A DNA stretch of 64,000 nucleotides from Streptomyces spinoverrucosus (GCF_006539505.1 NZ_BJND01000037.1:1-64000), one strand, 5' to 3'; counted from the stretch's first letter, positions 8,372 through 17,426 are shown. Translations and numbers: made by a program. Notes: generated by a model from the sequence alone, not told the origin.

Positions 8372-10633
8372 ATGCCCAACCAGTCCCCACCGGCACCCGG
8401 CGACCGCCGCCTGGCCGTCCTCGAAGGCGTCCTCGAGCGGATCACGTACGCCAACGAGGAGAACGGCTACACGGTCGCCCGCGTCGACACCGGCCGAGGC
8501 GGCGGAGACCTCCTCACGGTCGTCGGCGCGCTGCTCGGCGCGCAGGTGGGGGAGTCGCTGCGGATGGAGGGGAGATGGGGCTCCCACCCGCAGTACGGCA
8601 AGCAGTTCACCGTCGAGAACTACACGACCGTCCTCCCTGCCACCGTCCAGGGCATCCGCCGCTACCTCGGCTCCGGGCTGGTCAAGGGCATCGGCCCGGT
8701 CTTCGCCGACCGCATCACCCAGCACTTCGGCCTGGACACCCTGAAGATCATCGAGGAGGAGCCGAAGCGGCTGATCGAGGTGCCCGGCCTCGGCCCGAAG
8801 AGGACGAAGAAGATCGCCGACGCCTGGGAGGAGCAGAAGGCGATCAAGGAGGTCATGCTCTTCCTCCAGACCGTCGAGGTGTCCACCTCCATCGCCGTGC
8901 GCATCTACAAGAAGTACGGCGACGCCTCCATCTCCGTCGTGAAGAACCAGCCGTACCGCCTCGCCGCCGACGTCTGGGGCATCGGCTTCCTCACCGCCGA
9001 CAAGATCGCCCAGTCCGTCGGCATCCCGCACGACAGCCCCGAGCGCGTCAAGGCGGGCCTGCAGTACGCCCTTTCCCAGTCGACGGACCAGGGGCACTGC
9101 TTCCTGCCCGAGGAGCGGCTCATCGCCGACGCCGTCAAGTTGCTCCAGGTCGACACCGGGCTCGTCATCGAGTGCCTCGCCGAGCTGGCCCTGCCCGACG
9201 AGGACTCCGGCGAGCCCGGTGTCGTACGCGAACAGGTGCCCGGTGAGCACGGCGAACCCGTCACCGCCGTCTACCTCGTCCCCTTCCACCGCGCCGAACT
9301 CTCCCTTTCCGCCCAGCTCCTGCGCCTCCTGCGCACCGACCAGGACCGCATGCCCGGCTTCCACGACGTCGCCTGGGACAGGGCACTGGCGTGGCTGAAG
9401 GGCCGTACCGGCGCCGACCTCGCCCCCGAGCAGGAGGCCGCCGTCAAGCTGGCGCTGACGCAGAAGGTCGCCGTCCTCACCGGTGGTCCCGGTTGCGGCA
9501 AGTCCTTCACGGTGCGGTCGATCGTGGAGCTGGCTCGCGCCAAGAAGGCCAAGGTCGTCCTCGCCGCCCCCACGGGCCGTGCCGCCAAGCGGCTCGCCGA
9601 GCTCACCGGCGCCGAGGCCTCCACCGTCCACCGGCTCCTGGAACTCAAGCCGGGCGGAGACGCCGCCTACGACAAGGACCGCCCCCTCGACGCCGACCTC
9701 GTGGTCGTCGACGAGGCCTCCATGCTCGACCTGCTCCTCGCGAACAAGCTCGTCAAGGCCGTACCGCCGGGCGCCCACCTCCTCTTCGTCGGCGACGTCG
9801 ACCAGCTCCCCAGCGTCGGCGCGGGCGAGGTCCTGCGGGACCTCCTCGCCGACGACAGCCCCATCCCCGCCGTCCGCCTCACCCGCGTCTTCCGGCAGGC
9901 CCAGCAGTCGGGAGTCGTGACCAACGCGCACCGGATCAACGCCGGACAGCACCCCGTCACCGACGGCATGAAGGACTTCTTCCTCTTCGTCGAGGACGAC
10001 ACGGAGGCCGCCGGGCGGCTCACCGTGGATGTGGCAGCCCGTCGTATTCCGGCCAGGTTCGGGCTCGACCCACGCCGGGACGTCCAGGTGCTCGCCCCCA
10101 TGCACCGAGGGCCCGCCGGCGCCGGCACGCTCAACGGGCTCCTCCAGCAGGCCATCACCCCCGGCCGCCCCGATGTGCCGGAGAAGCGGTTCGGCGGGCG
10201 GGTGTTCCGGGTCGGCGACAAGGTCACCCAGATTCGCAACAATTACGAGAAAGGGAAAAACGGTGTCTTCAACGGCACCGTGGGCGTGGTCACCTCGCTC
10301 GACCCGGTCGACCAGCGCCTCACGGTGCTGACGGACGAGGACGAGGAGGTTCCGTACGAATTCGACGAACTGGACGAACTGGCACACGCCTACGCGGTGA
10401 CCATCCACCGCTCGCAGGGGAGCGAATACCCGGCGGTGGTCATCCCGGTGACCACGGGCGCCTGGATGATGCTCCAACGCAACCTGCTCTACACGGCGGT
10501 CACCCGGGCCAAGCAACTGGTCGTCCTCGTCGGTTCACGCAAGGCGATCGGCCAGGCGGTGCGCACGGTGTCGGCGGGCCGCCGCTGCACGGCCCTCGAC
10601 TTCAGGCTCGCACCCCAGCCCCTGCAGCCTTGA
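8372..10633 (+). CDS. recD2: RecD2-type ATP-dependent DNA helicase (superfamily 1)
   Basis: 753 residues. The N-terminal region holds the RecD2-specific domain and helix-hairpin-helix motifs (for example LIEVPGLGPKRTKKIADAWE). The SF1 core has the P-loop GGPGCGKS near residue 371, the Walker B VVVDEASM near 446, and motif V/VI-type sequence near the C-terminus (YAVTIHRSQGSEYPAVVIP, then YTAVTRAKQLVVLVGS). RecD2 enzymes are 5'-3' helicases in DNA repair and replication restart that work without RecBC. The start is the ATG at 8372. No partner nuclease gene is adjacent. Confidence 0.92.
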   Translation: MPNQSPPAPGDRRLAVLEGVLERITYANEENGYTVARVDTGRGGGDLLTVVGALLGAQVGESLRMEGRWGSHPQYGKQFTVENYTTVLPATVQGIRRYLGSGLVKGIGPVFADRITQHFGLDTLKIIEEEPKRLIEVPGLGPKRTKKIADAWEEQKAIKEVMLFLQTVEVSTSIAVRIYKKYGDASISVVKNQPYRLAADVWGIGFLTADKIAQSVGIPHDSPERVKAGLQYALSQSTDQGHCFLPEERLIADAVKLLQVDTGLVIECLAELALPDEDSGEPGVVREQVPGEHGEPVTAVYLVPFHRAELSLSAQLLRLLRTDQDRMPGFHDVAWDRALAWLKGRTGADLAPEQEAAVKLALTQKVAVLTGGPGCGKSFTVRSIVELARAKKAKVVLAAPTGRAAKRLAELTGAEASTVHRLLELKPGGDAAYDKDRPLDADLVVVDEASMLDLLLANKLVKAVPPGAHLLFVGDVDQLPSVGAGEVLRDLLADDSPIPAVRLTRVFRQAQQSGVVTNAHRINAGQHPVTDGMKDFFLFVEDDTEAAGRLTVDVAARRIPARFGLDPRRDVQVLAPMHRGPAGAGTLNGLLQQAITPGRPDVPEKRFGGRVFRVGDKVTQIRNNYEKGKNGVFNGTVGVVTSLDPVDQRLTVLTDEDEEVPYEFDELDELAHAYAVTIHRSQGSEYPAVVIPVTTGAWMMLQRNLLYTAVTRAKQLVVLVGSRKAIGQAVRTVSAGRRCTALDFRLAPQPLQP

Positions 10634-10747
10634 TCCCCGCCTTGGTCCCCGGCTTCATCCGTGCCGCGCAGAAATGATCGATCAAACGAGTCGGAAAGGT
10701 CACAGAGCACTTCCGGATGGGGTATCAACCGGGCAGGATGGCAGGTT

Positions 10748-10766
10748 GGCGGCACTGAGTGCCGCC
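10748..10766. promoter_or_regulatory. Perfect inverted repeat upstream of the citrate synthase gene
   Basis: GGCGGCACT-G-AGTGCCGCC, two 9-base arms around one G, 108 bases upstream of the gltA start and 115 bases after the recD2 stop. It could be an operator or the recD2 terminator hairpin. No T run follows it. Confidence 0.5.
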
Positions 10767-10873
10767 GATAAGCCCAATGGTCGACCCCGAGTGCACTCTC
10801 CTGAGCCAAATGGGGGATGGTAGAGACAGTCAGGGCACCTCGAAGATGAGGCACTACGTCGGTGAGGGAAGAC

Positions 10874-12163
10874 GTGAGCGACAACTCTGTAGTACTGCGG
10901 TACGACGGCAGCGAGTACACCTACCCGGTGATCGACAGCACCGTCGGGGACAAGGGCTTCGACATCGGAAAGCTCCGGACCCAGACCGGTCTCGTGACCC
11001 TGGACAGCGGTTACGGCAACACCGCCGCCTATAAATCCGCCATCACCTATCTGGACGGCGAGGCCGGCATCCTCCGCTACCGCGGTTACCCGATCGAGCA
11101 GCTGGCCGAGCGCTCCACGTTCCTTGAGGTGGCGTATCTGCTGATCAACGGTGAGCTGCCGACGGTCGACCAGCTCACCGGCTTCAAGGACGAGATCACG
11201 CGGCACACCCTGCTGCACGAGGACGTCAAGAACTTCTACAAGGGTTTCCCCCGCGACGCCCACCCGATGGCCATGCTGTCGTCGGTCGTCTCGGCGCTGT
11301 CCACCTTCTACCAGGACAGCCACAACCCGTTCGACGAGCGGCAGCGCAACCTTTCCACCGTTCGTCTGCTTGCCAAGCTCCCGACGATCGCGGCGTACGC
11401 GTACAAGAAGTCGATCGGTCACCCGTTCGTCTACCCGCGCAACGACCTCGGTTACGTCGAGAACTTCCTGCGCATGACCTTCTCGGTCCCGGCCCAGGAG
11501 TACGAGCTCGACCCGATCGTGGTCGCCGCGCTGGACAAGCTGCTGATCCTGCACGCGGACCACGAGCAGAACTGCTCGACCTCCACGGTCCGCCTGGTCG
11601 GCTCCTCGCAGGCGAACATGTTCGCCTCGATCTCCGCCGGCATCAGCGCCCTGTGGGGCCCGCTGCACGGCGGCGCCAACCAGTCGGTGCTGGAGATGCT
11701 GGAGGGCATCCGCGACTCCGGCGGTGACGTCGACTCCTTCATCCGCAAGGTGAAGAACAAGGAGGACGGCGTCCGTCTGATGGGCTTCGGCCACCGGGTC
11801 TACAAGAACTTCGACCCGCGCGCCAAGATCATCAAGGCCGCCGCGCACGATGTGCTGTCCGCGCTCGGCAAGTCCGACGAGCTGCTGGACATCGCGCTGA
11901 AGCTGGAGGAGCACGCGCTCTCCGACAGCTACTTCACCGAGCGCAAGCTCTACCCGAACGTCGACTTCTACACCGGTCTGATCTACCGGGCCATGGGCTT
12001 CCCGACCGAGATGTTCACGGTCCTGTTCGCCCTCGGCCGGCTTCCGGGCTGGATCGCCCAGTGGCACGAGATGATCAAGGAGCCGGGCTCCCGCATCGGC
12101 CGTCCGCGCCAGATCTACACGGGCGTCGTCGAGCGCGACTTCGTCCCGGTCGAGGAGCGCTGA
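10874..12163 (+). CDS. gltA: Citrate synthase
   Basis: 429 residues. Condenses acetyl-CoA and oxaloacetate to citrate in the TCA cycle. The hexameric type II GltA pattern is clear: the ILRYRGYPIEQLAERSTFLE block, the HADHEQNCSTSTVR segment with a catalytic His, GPLHGGANQSVLEML, MGFGHRVYKNFDPRA, and YPNVDFYTGLIYRAMGFP near the end. I chose the GTG at 10874 (VSDNSVVLRYDG), with an AGGGAAG ribosome site just before; an in-frame GTG at 10862 lacks one. A strong hairpin follows the stop. Confidence 0.95.
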   Translation: MSDNSVVLRYDGSEYTYPVIDSTVGDKGFDIGKLRTQTGLVTLDSGYGNTAAYKSAITYLDGEAGILRYRGYPIEQLAERSTFLEVAYLLINGELPTVDQLTGFKDEITRHTLLHEDVKNFYKGFPRDAHPMAMLSSVVSALSTFYQDSHNPFDERQRNLSTVRLLAKLPTIAAYAYKKSIGHPFVYPRNDLGYVENFLRMTFSVPAQEYELDPIVVAALDKLLILHADHEQNCSTSTVRLVGSSQANMFASISAGISALWGPLHGGANQSVLEMLEGIRDSGGDVDSFIRKVKNKEDGVRLMGFGHRVYKNFDPRAKIIKAAAHDVLSALGKSDELLDIALKLEEHALSDSYFTERKLYPNVDFYTGLIYRAMGFPTEMFTVLFALGRLPGWIAQWHEMIKEPGSRIGRPRQIYTGVVERDFVPVEER

Positions 12164-12176
12164 CCCGCTGATCCCC

Positions 12177-12206
12177 GCGGCCGCCTGACGCACAGCAGGC
12201 GGCCGC
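12177..12206 (+). terminator. Terminator hairpin after gltA
   Basis: Perfect 11-base-pair stem (GCGGCCGCCTG and CAGGCGGCCGC) with an 8-base loop, starting 13 bases after the gltA stop. No T run, as is usual in Streptomyces. Confidence 0.85.
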
Positions 12207-12260
12207 ACCCAGTGGTGCACAGCAGCCGTACCCAGCAGTGCAATCCAGCAGTGCAATGTA

Positions 12261-12313
12261 GAAGGCGCCCCGGTACGCCGGTCCCCCCACGGGCCGACGA
12301 CCAGGGCGCCTTC
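12261..12313. repeat. Inverted repeat with 10-bp arms in the gltA-copA gap
   Basis: GAAGGCGCCC at 12261-12270 and GGGCGCCTTC at 12304-12313 are exact complements around a 33-base C-rich loop. Just upstream GCAGTGCAATccaGCAGTGCAAT is a short direct repeat. Function unknown; possibly a second terminator. Confidence 0.5.
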
Positions 12314-12684
12314 CCATGTCCCGGTGCGGATTCCCCCCACGGGATCCGGCCGGGCGCCTTTGAGAAACCAGCGCCTGAATCGCTGTTACTGCGGTACTGC
12401 TGCCTTGCTGTTGGCTGCGGTCTGCCGGGACAGCGCACGCTGGGAGGGCCGCTCAAAGCTCCCCGGTGTACGTGTCCCGGCAACGCATCCCTGGGGAAGT
12501 CCCCCAAGACATCCCCAGATGCCAGGTGGCGCCCCCCAAGACGCCCTCTGACATCGCCAACTTAGACCTTCGAACCCCTTCGATGGTTACGTTCACATCA
12601 CTGTGATCTGCGTCTCTTGCATATGTCCCGTTAGATGCGCAAGAGGCCCGATACGACGAACGGGGCTCAAGCGTAAGGATGATG
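12314..12684. other. Intergenic region between gltA and copA without a convincing gene
   Basis: No reading frame with Streptomyces-like codon bias. Around 12612-12650 two segments pair imperfectly (CTCTTGCAT and ATGCGCAAGAG), preceded by TTCACATCACTGTGATC, a CRP-like half-palindrome near 12592-12608. A small RNA is possible but not shown. Confidence 0.4.
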
Positions 12685-12719
12685 CGCGAGCCTTGTGAAG
12701 AGCTTATGTGAGGCTCGCG
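12685..12719 (-). terminator. Hairpin downstream of copA
   Basis: CGCGAGCCT (12685-12693) pairs with AGGCTCGCG (12711-12719) around a 17-base loop, 72 bases beyond the copA stop. Placed to end copA transcription. Confidence 0.5.
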
Positions 12720-12790
12720 TCGGACTGAAGGGGGATCCGGCCTTTTCAGCGGATCGTCCGGGATTCAACGTCCGGGCTTCAAGTCCGAAC

Positions 12791-15055
12791 TCAGCGGAAC
12801 GCCCGCAGCCGCAGACTGTTCGTCACCACGAACACCGACGACAGCGCCATCGCCGCCCCCGCGATCATCGGGTTCAGCAGACCCGCCGCGGCCAGCGGCA
12901 GCGCGGCCACGTTGTAGCCGAACGCCCAGACGAGGTTGCCCTTGATCGTGCCGAGCGTCCGGCGGGACAGCCGGATCGCGTCCGCCGCCACCCGGAGATC
13001 CCCGCGGACGAGGGTCAGGTCGCCCGCCTCGATCGCCGCGTCGGTGCCGGTGCCCATCGCGAGCCCCAGGTCGGCGGTGGCGAGCGCGGCCGCGTCATTG
13101 ACGCCGTCCCCCACCATGGCGACCGTCCGCCCCTCGGCCTGCAGCCGCCGTACGACCTCGACCTTGTCCTCGGGCAGCACCTCGGCGATCACCTGATCGA
13201 TACCGACGGTCTCCGCCACCGCCTCGGCCACCCGCCGGTTGTCCCCGGTCAGCAGCACCGGCGTGAGCCCCAGCGCGCGTAACTCGCGCACGGCCTGCGC
13301 GCTGGTCTCCTTCACGGCGTCGGCGACCGCGATCACCCCGCGCGCCACCCCGTCCCAGCCGACCACGACGGCCGTACGACCGCTGCTCTCGGCCTTGTCA
13401 CGGGCGCGCGCCAAGTCCTCCGGCAGCTCCTCGAAGAGCCGCCCCACGGCCACCTCATGGCCCGCCACGCGCCCGCGTACGCCCCGCCCGGGCACGTTCT
13501 CGAACCGCTCGACCGCCGGCAGCTCCCCGACCCGCTTCTCGGCACCGGCGGCCACGGCCCGGGCGACCGGGTGTTCGGAGGCGTGTTCGAGGGCGCCCGC
13601 GAGCCGCAGTACCTCCCGCTCGTCGGCGCCTTCGGTGACGTACACCTCCTGGAGGGTCATCCGGCCGGTGGTCACCGTTCCGGTCTTGTCCAGGACGACG
13701 GTGTCGACGCGGCGGGTGGACTCCAGTACCTCGGGGCCCTTGATCAGGATGCCGAGCTGAGCGCCGCGGCCCGTGCCGACCATGAGGGCGGTCGGGGTGG
13801 CCAGGCCCAGGGCGCACGGGCAGGCGATGATCAGTACGGCGACGGCCGCGGTGAAGGCGGCGACCGTGTCGCCGGTCGCGCCGAGCCACCCGCCGAAGGT
13901 GGCGGTCGCGAGCGCGAGGACGACGGGTACGAAGATCCCGGCGACCCGGTCCGCGAGCCGCTGCACCTCCGCCTTGCCGTTCTGCGCCTCCTCCACCAGC
14001 CGGGCCATCCGCGCGAGCTGGGTGTCGGCGCCGACCCGGGTGGCCTCGACGACCAGTCGGCCCCCGGCGTTCACGGTCGCCCCGGCCACCGCGTCCCCGG
14101 CCGCCACGTCCACCGGCACGGACTCGCCGGTCAGCATGGAGGCGTCGACCGCGGAGGCGCCCTCCACGACCGTGCCGTCGGTGGCGACCTTCTCGCCGGG
14201 ACGCACGACGAACCGGTCGCCGACGGCCAGTTCGGTGACCGGCACGCGGACCTCGCGCCCGTCGCGCAGCACCGCCACGTCCTTCGCGCCGAGCTCCATC
14301 AGGGCCCGTAGCGCGGCGCCCGCGCGGCGCTTGGAGCGGGCCTCCAGATAGCGGCCGAGGAGGATGAACGCGATGACTCCGGCGGCCACTTCGAGGTAGA
14401 TCGTCGAGGCGCCGTCCGTACGGGAGACGGTGAGCTCGAACGGGTGCCGCATGCCCGGCATGCCCGCGTGGCCGAAGAACAGCGCCCACAGCGACCAGCC
14501 GAACGCGGCCAGCGTGCCCACCGAGACGAGGGTGTCCATGGTGGCCGCGGCGTGCCGGGCGTTGGTCCAGGCGGCCCGGTGGAAGGGCAGGCCGCCCCAG
14601 ACGACGACGGGCGCGGCGAGGGTGAGGGAAAGCCACTGCCAGTTGTCGAACTGGAGAGCGGGGATCATCGCGAGCAGGACGACGGGGGCGGCGAGCAGCG
14701 CGGAAACGATCAGCCGCTGCCGCAAGGAGGCCAGCTCCGGATCCTGGGGCGCCTGTTCCGGTTCGGGCTGCGGCGGGGCGGGCTCCTCGGCCGTGTAGCC
14801 CGTCTTCACGACGGTGGCGATCAGGTCGGCGACCTCGATCCCGGCCGGGTAGGTGACGCGCGCCTTCTCCGTCGCGTAGTTCACCGTGGCGCTGACGCCG
14901 TCCATCCGGTTGAGCTTCCTCTCGACACGGGCCGCGCAGGAGGCGCAGGTCATCCCGCCGATCATCAGTTCGACCTCGGAGACCGGCGTGTCCGGCGTGT
15001 CCGGCGTGTCTATGGAGGTCCGTGCGGTGCTGCTGGTCGTGGTGGTGCTGCTCAT
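12791..15055 (-). CDS. copA: Copper-exporting P1B-type ATPase
   Basis: 754 residues. One N-terminal metal-binding domain (GGMTCASCAARVERKLNR, about 30-48), then transmembrane segments and the P1B landmarks: LTGES actuator loop, intramembrane CPC in IACPCALGLATPTAL (near 410), phosphorylation site DKTGTVT (near 455), the HP pair in EHASEHPVARA and MVGDGVNDAAAL. CPC with one CxxC domain is typical of Cu(I) exporters. The start is the ATG at 15055; upstream in-frame sequence is not coding-like. A TPDTPDTP repeat precedes the metal domain. It lies 91 bases after copZ, so co-transcribed under the CsoR-type operator. Confidence 0.93.
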   Translation of the reverse strand: MSSTTTTSSTARTSIDTPDTPDTPVSEVELMIGGMTCASCAARVERKLNRMDGVSATVNYATEKARVTYPAGIEVADLIATVVKTGYTAEEPAPPQPEPEQAPQDPELASLRQRLIVSALLAAPVVLLAMIPALQFDNWQWLSLTLAAPVVVWGGLPFHRAAWTNARHAAATMDTLVSVGTLAAFGWSLWALFFGHAGMPGMRHPFELTVSRTDGASTIYLEVAAGVIAFILLGRYLEARSKRRAGAALRALMELGAKDVAVLRDGREVRVPVTELAVGDRFVVRPGEKVATDGTVVEGASAVDASMLTGESVPVDVAAGDAVAGATVNAGGRLVVEATRVGADTQLARMARLVEEAQNGKAEVQRLADRVAGIFVPVVLALATATFGGWLGATGDTVAAFTAAVAVLIIACPCALGLATPTALMVGTGRGAQLGILIKGPEVLESTRRVDTVVLDKTGTVTTGRMTLQEVYVTEGADEREVLRLAGALEHASEHPVARAVAAGAEKRVGELPAVERFENVPGRGVRGRVAGHEVAVGRLFEELPEDLARARDKAESSGRTAVVVGWDGVARGVIAVADAVKETSAQAVRELRALGLTPVLLTGDNRRVAEAVAETVGIDQVIAEVLPEDKVEVVRRLQAEGRTVAMVGDGVNDAAALATADLGLAMGTGTDAAIEAGDLTLVRGDLRVAADAIRLSRRTLGTIKGNLVWAFGYNVAALPLAAAGLLNPMIAGAAMALSSVFVVTNSLRLRAFR

Positions 15056-15146
15056 GTCCGACTCCGACTTCAGACGGCGGACCGGACCGTACGGGACCGG
15101 TCTGGGGGTCGATCCTCCGGTACGGCCCGGTGTGGGGAAGCGTGAT

Positions 15147-15386
15147 TCAGGCGCGGCCGACCAGCTCGAAGCCGGCCTCGTCGACGGCCGCGCGTACGGC
15201 CTCCTCGTCCAGGTCGGTCGCGGAGACGACCGTGACCTCACCGCTGGCCGCGACGGCCTTCACCGAGCTGACGCCGGGCAACTGGGAGATCTCGCCGGAG
15301 ACGGCGCCTTCACAGTGTCCGCAGCTCATCCCGCTCACCTTGTAGACGGCGGTGACGGAACCCTGGGTGTCGGTCTGCGCGGTCAT
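15147..15386 (-). CDS. copZ: Copper chaperone with heavy-metal-associated domain
   Basis: 79 residues forming a single HMA fold with the Cu(I)-binding CxxC in SGMSCGHCEGAVSGEI and a DEAGFELVG C-terminal strand. CopZ carries Cu(I) to CopA and to the repressor. It is first in the copZ-copA operon, with the CsoR-type palindrome 68 bases upstream of its start. Confidence 0.92.
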   Translation of the reverse strand: MTAQTDTQGSVTAVYKVSGMSCGHCEGAVSGEISQLPGVSSVKAVAASGEVTVVSATDLDEEAVRAAVDEAGFELVGRA

Positions 15387-15453
15387 GTCGTTCTCCTCGT
15401 CGAGGCAGATGGGGCTGGCGGGGCCCAGGAGGGTCCCTTACATGTCCACACTA

Positions 15454-15468
15454 TACCCCCTGGGGGTA
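15454..15468. promoter_or_regulatory. CsoR-type copper operator
   Basis: The palindrome TACCCCCTGGGGGTA (ATACCCCCTGGGGGTA with one more base) is the recognised CsoR target: two G/C-tract half sites flanked by TA. Cu(I) binding to CsoR releases it from DNA, so the copZ-copA operon would be induced by copper. No csoR gene is in the window. Confidence 0.85.
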
Positions 15469-15613
15469 CTTATCCAGGAGGGGCCACGGCGGCCCGGCGA
15501 CCGCGCCCTGAGCAGCGGTCGCGCGACAAGGGGGCGGCCGGAGGCTAGCGTTCCGGCAGGGCCGGGGCGGTGTGTCCCAAGGGCCTGGACGAAACGAAGG
15601 CGAGGGGCGACGG

Positions 15614-16657
15614 ATGCGGGCTGTGGTGTTCGAGCGGTTCGGGGAGCCCGCCGAGGTGCGCGAGGTGGCCGACCCGCGGCCCGCGGAGCACGGCGTCGTG
15701 GTGCGGGTCGAGGCCACCGGACTGTGCCGCAGCGACTGGCACGGCTGGCAGGGCCACGACCCGGACATCACGCTGCCGCACGTCCCCGGTCATGAACTCG
15801 CCGGTGTCGTCGAGGCGGTGGGTGCCCGGGTGACTGGCTGGCGGCCCGGCGACCGGGTCACCGTCCCGTTCGTGTGCGCCTGCGGCACCTGCCCGTCCTG
15901 CGCCGCCGGCGACCAGCAGGTGTGCGAGCGGCAGACGCAGCCCGGGTTCACCCACTGGGGCTCGTTCGCGCAGTACGTGGCGCTGGACCACGCCGACGTC
16001 AACCTCGTCGCCGTACCGGACGGCATGACCTTCGCCACGGCGGCCTCGCTGGGGTGCCGGTTCGCCACGGCGTTCCGGGCGGTCGTGCAGCAGGGCCGGG
16101 TGGCGGCGGGGGAGTGGGTCGCGGTGCACGGGTGCGGGGGAGTGGGCCTGTCGGCGGTGATGATCGCGGCGGCGTCGGGGGCGCGGGTCGTCGCCGTCGA
16201 CATATCGGCGCAGGCGCTGGAGCTGGCGCGGAAGTTCGGGGCGGCTCAGTGCGTGGACGCGGCCCGCACCGAGGACACGGCGGCCGCGATCCGGGACCTC
16301 ACGGGCGGCGGCGCCCACCTCTCCCTCGACGCCCTCGGGTCCCCCGCCACGTGCGCCGCCTCCGTCAACGGCCTGCGCCGTCGCGGCCGGCACGTCCAGG
16401 TCGGCCTGCTCCCCTCACACACGGGCACCACGCCCGTCCCCATGGCCCGCGCGGTCGCCCTGGAACTGGAACTGCTCGGCAGCCACGGCATGGCGGCCCA
16501 CACCTACCCACCGATGCTGGAGTCGGTCCGGGCGGGCACCCTGCGCCCCGACCTGCTGGTGACCGCGACCATCCCCCTGGACGCGACCCCGGCCGCACTC
16601 GCGGCACTGGGCAGCGCGCCGGGCGCCGGGGTGACGGTCATCGAGCCGTGGAGCTGA
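15614..16657 (+). CDS. Zinc-dependent alcohol dehydrogenase (MDR family)
   Basis: 347 residues. Catalytic zinc residues lie in ATGLCRSDWHGW and VPGHELAG; the structural zinc is held by four cysteines in CGTCPSCAAGDQQVC; the Rossmann motif is GCGGVGLSAVMIAAASGARV near residue 170. The substrate is unknown, but the CRSDWHGW start is common in alcohol dehydrogenases of the threonine/sorbitol-like group. The start is the ATG at 15614. It is divergent from copZ, so it may share the copper-responsive region, though nothing shows copper control of this strand. The 39-bp repeat array follows its stop. Confidence 0.88.
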   Translation: MRAVVFERFGEPAEVREVADPRPAEHGVVVRVEATGLCRSDWHGWQGHDPDITLPHVPGHELAGVVEAVGARVTGWRPGDRVTVPFVCACGTCPSCAAGDQQVCERQTQPGFTHWGSFAQYVALDHADVNLVAVPDGMTFATAASLGCRFATAFRAVVQQGRVAAGEWVAVHGCGGVGLSAVMIAAASGARVVAVDISAQALELARKFGAAQCVDAARTEDTAAAIRDLTGGGAHLSLDALGSPATCAASVNGLRRRGRHVQVGLLPSHTGTTPVPMARAVALELELLGSHGMAAHTYPPMLESVRAGTLRPDLLVTATIPLDATPAALAALGSAPGAGVTVIEPWS

Positions 16658-16665
16658 TGCCGAAG

Positions 16666-16860
16666 TCCCGGGGGGCTTCGCTCTGTCTCCGGTGGGCGGC
16701 TCGGTCCCGGGGGGCTTCGCTCTGTCTCCGGTGGGCGGCTCAGTCCCGGGGGGCCTTCCCTACCCCCGATGGACGGCCCAGTTCCGAGGGACCTCGCCCT
16801 ACCCCCGACGCACGGCCCAGTCCCGAGGCACCTCGACGTGTCCGCGGTGCTCGGCCCACT
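16666..16860. repeat. Five-unit degenerate tandem repeat, 38-39 bp period
   Basis: Units start near 16666, 16705, 16744, 16782 and 16821. The first two are nearly identical; the third to fifth diverge progressively. Units 4 and 5 lie mostly inside the 3' end of the acetyltransferase gene on the complementary strand, where 39 bases equal 13 codons; units 1-3 lie beyond its stop. The pattern looks like outward amplification of the gene end into the gap between two convergent genes. Confidence 0.8.
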
Positions 16861-17392
16861 CCCGGTCGAGGACGGCCATCAGCACCTCGTCCACCCACTC
16901 CCCGTCCCGCCGGGCCGACTCCCGCCGCACGCCCTCGACCACGAAACCGACCTTCCGGTAGACGCGCAGGGCGCGGTGGTTGTCGCCGTACGCCTCCAAG
17001 TGGACGCGATGCAGCCCGAGTCGCTCGAAGCCGTGGCCGACGATGAGCCGGGTGGCCTCCGTGCCGAGGCCCCGGCCACGGCCGCGCGGGCCGATGAGGG
17101 TGCGGAAGTTGCAACTGCGCGTGTGGGGATCCCACTCGTTGAGGACGACCTCGCCGACGACCTCGCCGGTGTCACGGTCGGTTACGGCGAGGTCCAGCCG
17201 GTCGGGCTGGTCGGACCGGGAGCCGTACCAGGAACGCAGGCCCGCCAGGGTGAGTTCGGTGGACGGGTCGAAGGTGAAGCGGATGACCTCGGGGTCGCTC
17301 AGGATCTCCCAGATCGCCTCCGCGTCGGCCTCCGTGAACGGCCGCAGCACGGTCCTGACGCCGGTGAGCACGGGTTTCTCGGAGAAGCTCAT
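16799..17392 (-). CDS. GNAT-family N-acetyltransferase (RimJ/RimL type)
   Basis: 197 residues. RimJ/RimL pattern: GVRTVLRPFTEADAEAIWEI, the acetyl-CoA-binding loop PRGRGRGLGTEATRLIVGHG, and LHRVHLEAYGDNHRALRVYR followed by VGFVVEGVRRE. The substrate is unknown. The start is the ATG at 17392; sequence upstream is not coding-like, and a hairpin lies only 10 bases before the start, covering the usual ribosome-site position. The C-terminal 20 residues are encoded by repeat units 4-5 of the adjacent array. Confidence 0.85.
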   Translation of the reverse strand: MSFSEKPVLTGVRTVLRPFTEADAEAIWEILSDPEVIRFTFDPSTELTLAGLRSWYGSRSDQPDRLDLAVTDRDTGEVVGEVVLNEWDPHTRSCNFRTLIGPRGRGRGLGTEATRLIVGHGFERLGLHRVHLEAYGDNHRALRVYRKVGFVVEGVRRESARRDGEWVDEVLMAVLDREWAEHRGHVEVPRDWAVRRG

Positions 17393-17402
17393 GCGCACGA
17401 CT

Positions 17403-17426
17403 GTGCCCCACGCGAACGTGGGGCAC
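17403..17426 (-). terminator. Perfect hairpin between the excisionase-like gene and the acetyltransferase gene
   Basis: GTGCCCCACG-CGAA-CGTGGGGCAC: a 10-base-pair stem closed by a tetraloop. It lies 52 bases after the stop of the gene at 17479 and 10 bases before the acetyltransferase start, so it could be a terminator or a translation-blocking leader hairpin. Confidence 0.6.

Noticed and set aside
8270..10516. A 748-codon open frame on the complementary strand over the helicase gene
   Set aside because: High GC gives long antisense frames; the helicase frame has the motifs and correct codon bias, the antisense is repetitive in Val/Gly/Asp without a domain.
10700..12340. 546-codon complementary frame across gltA
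   Set aside because: Mirror of the citrate synthase gene; no recognisable domain and no ribosome site.
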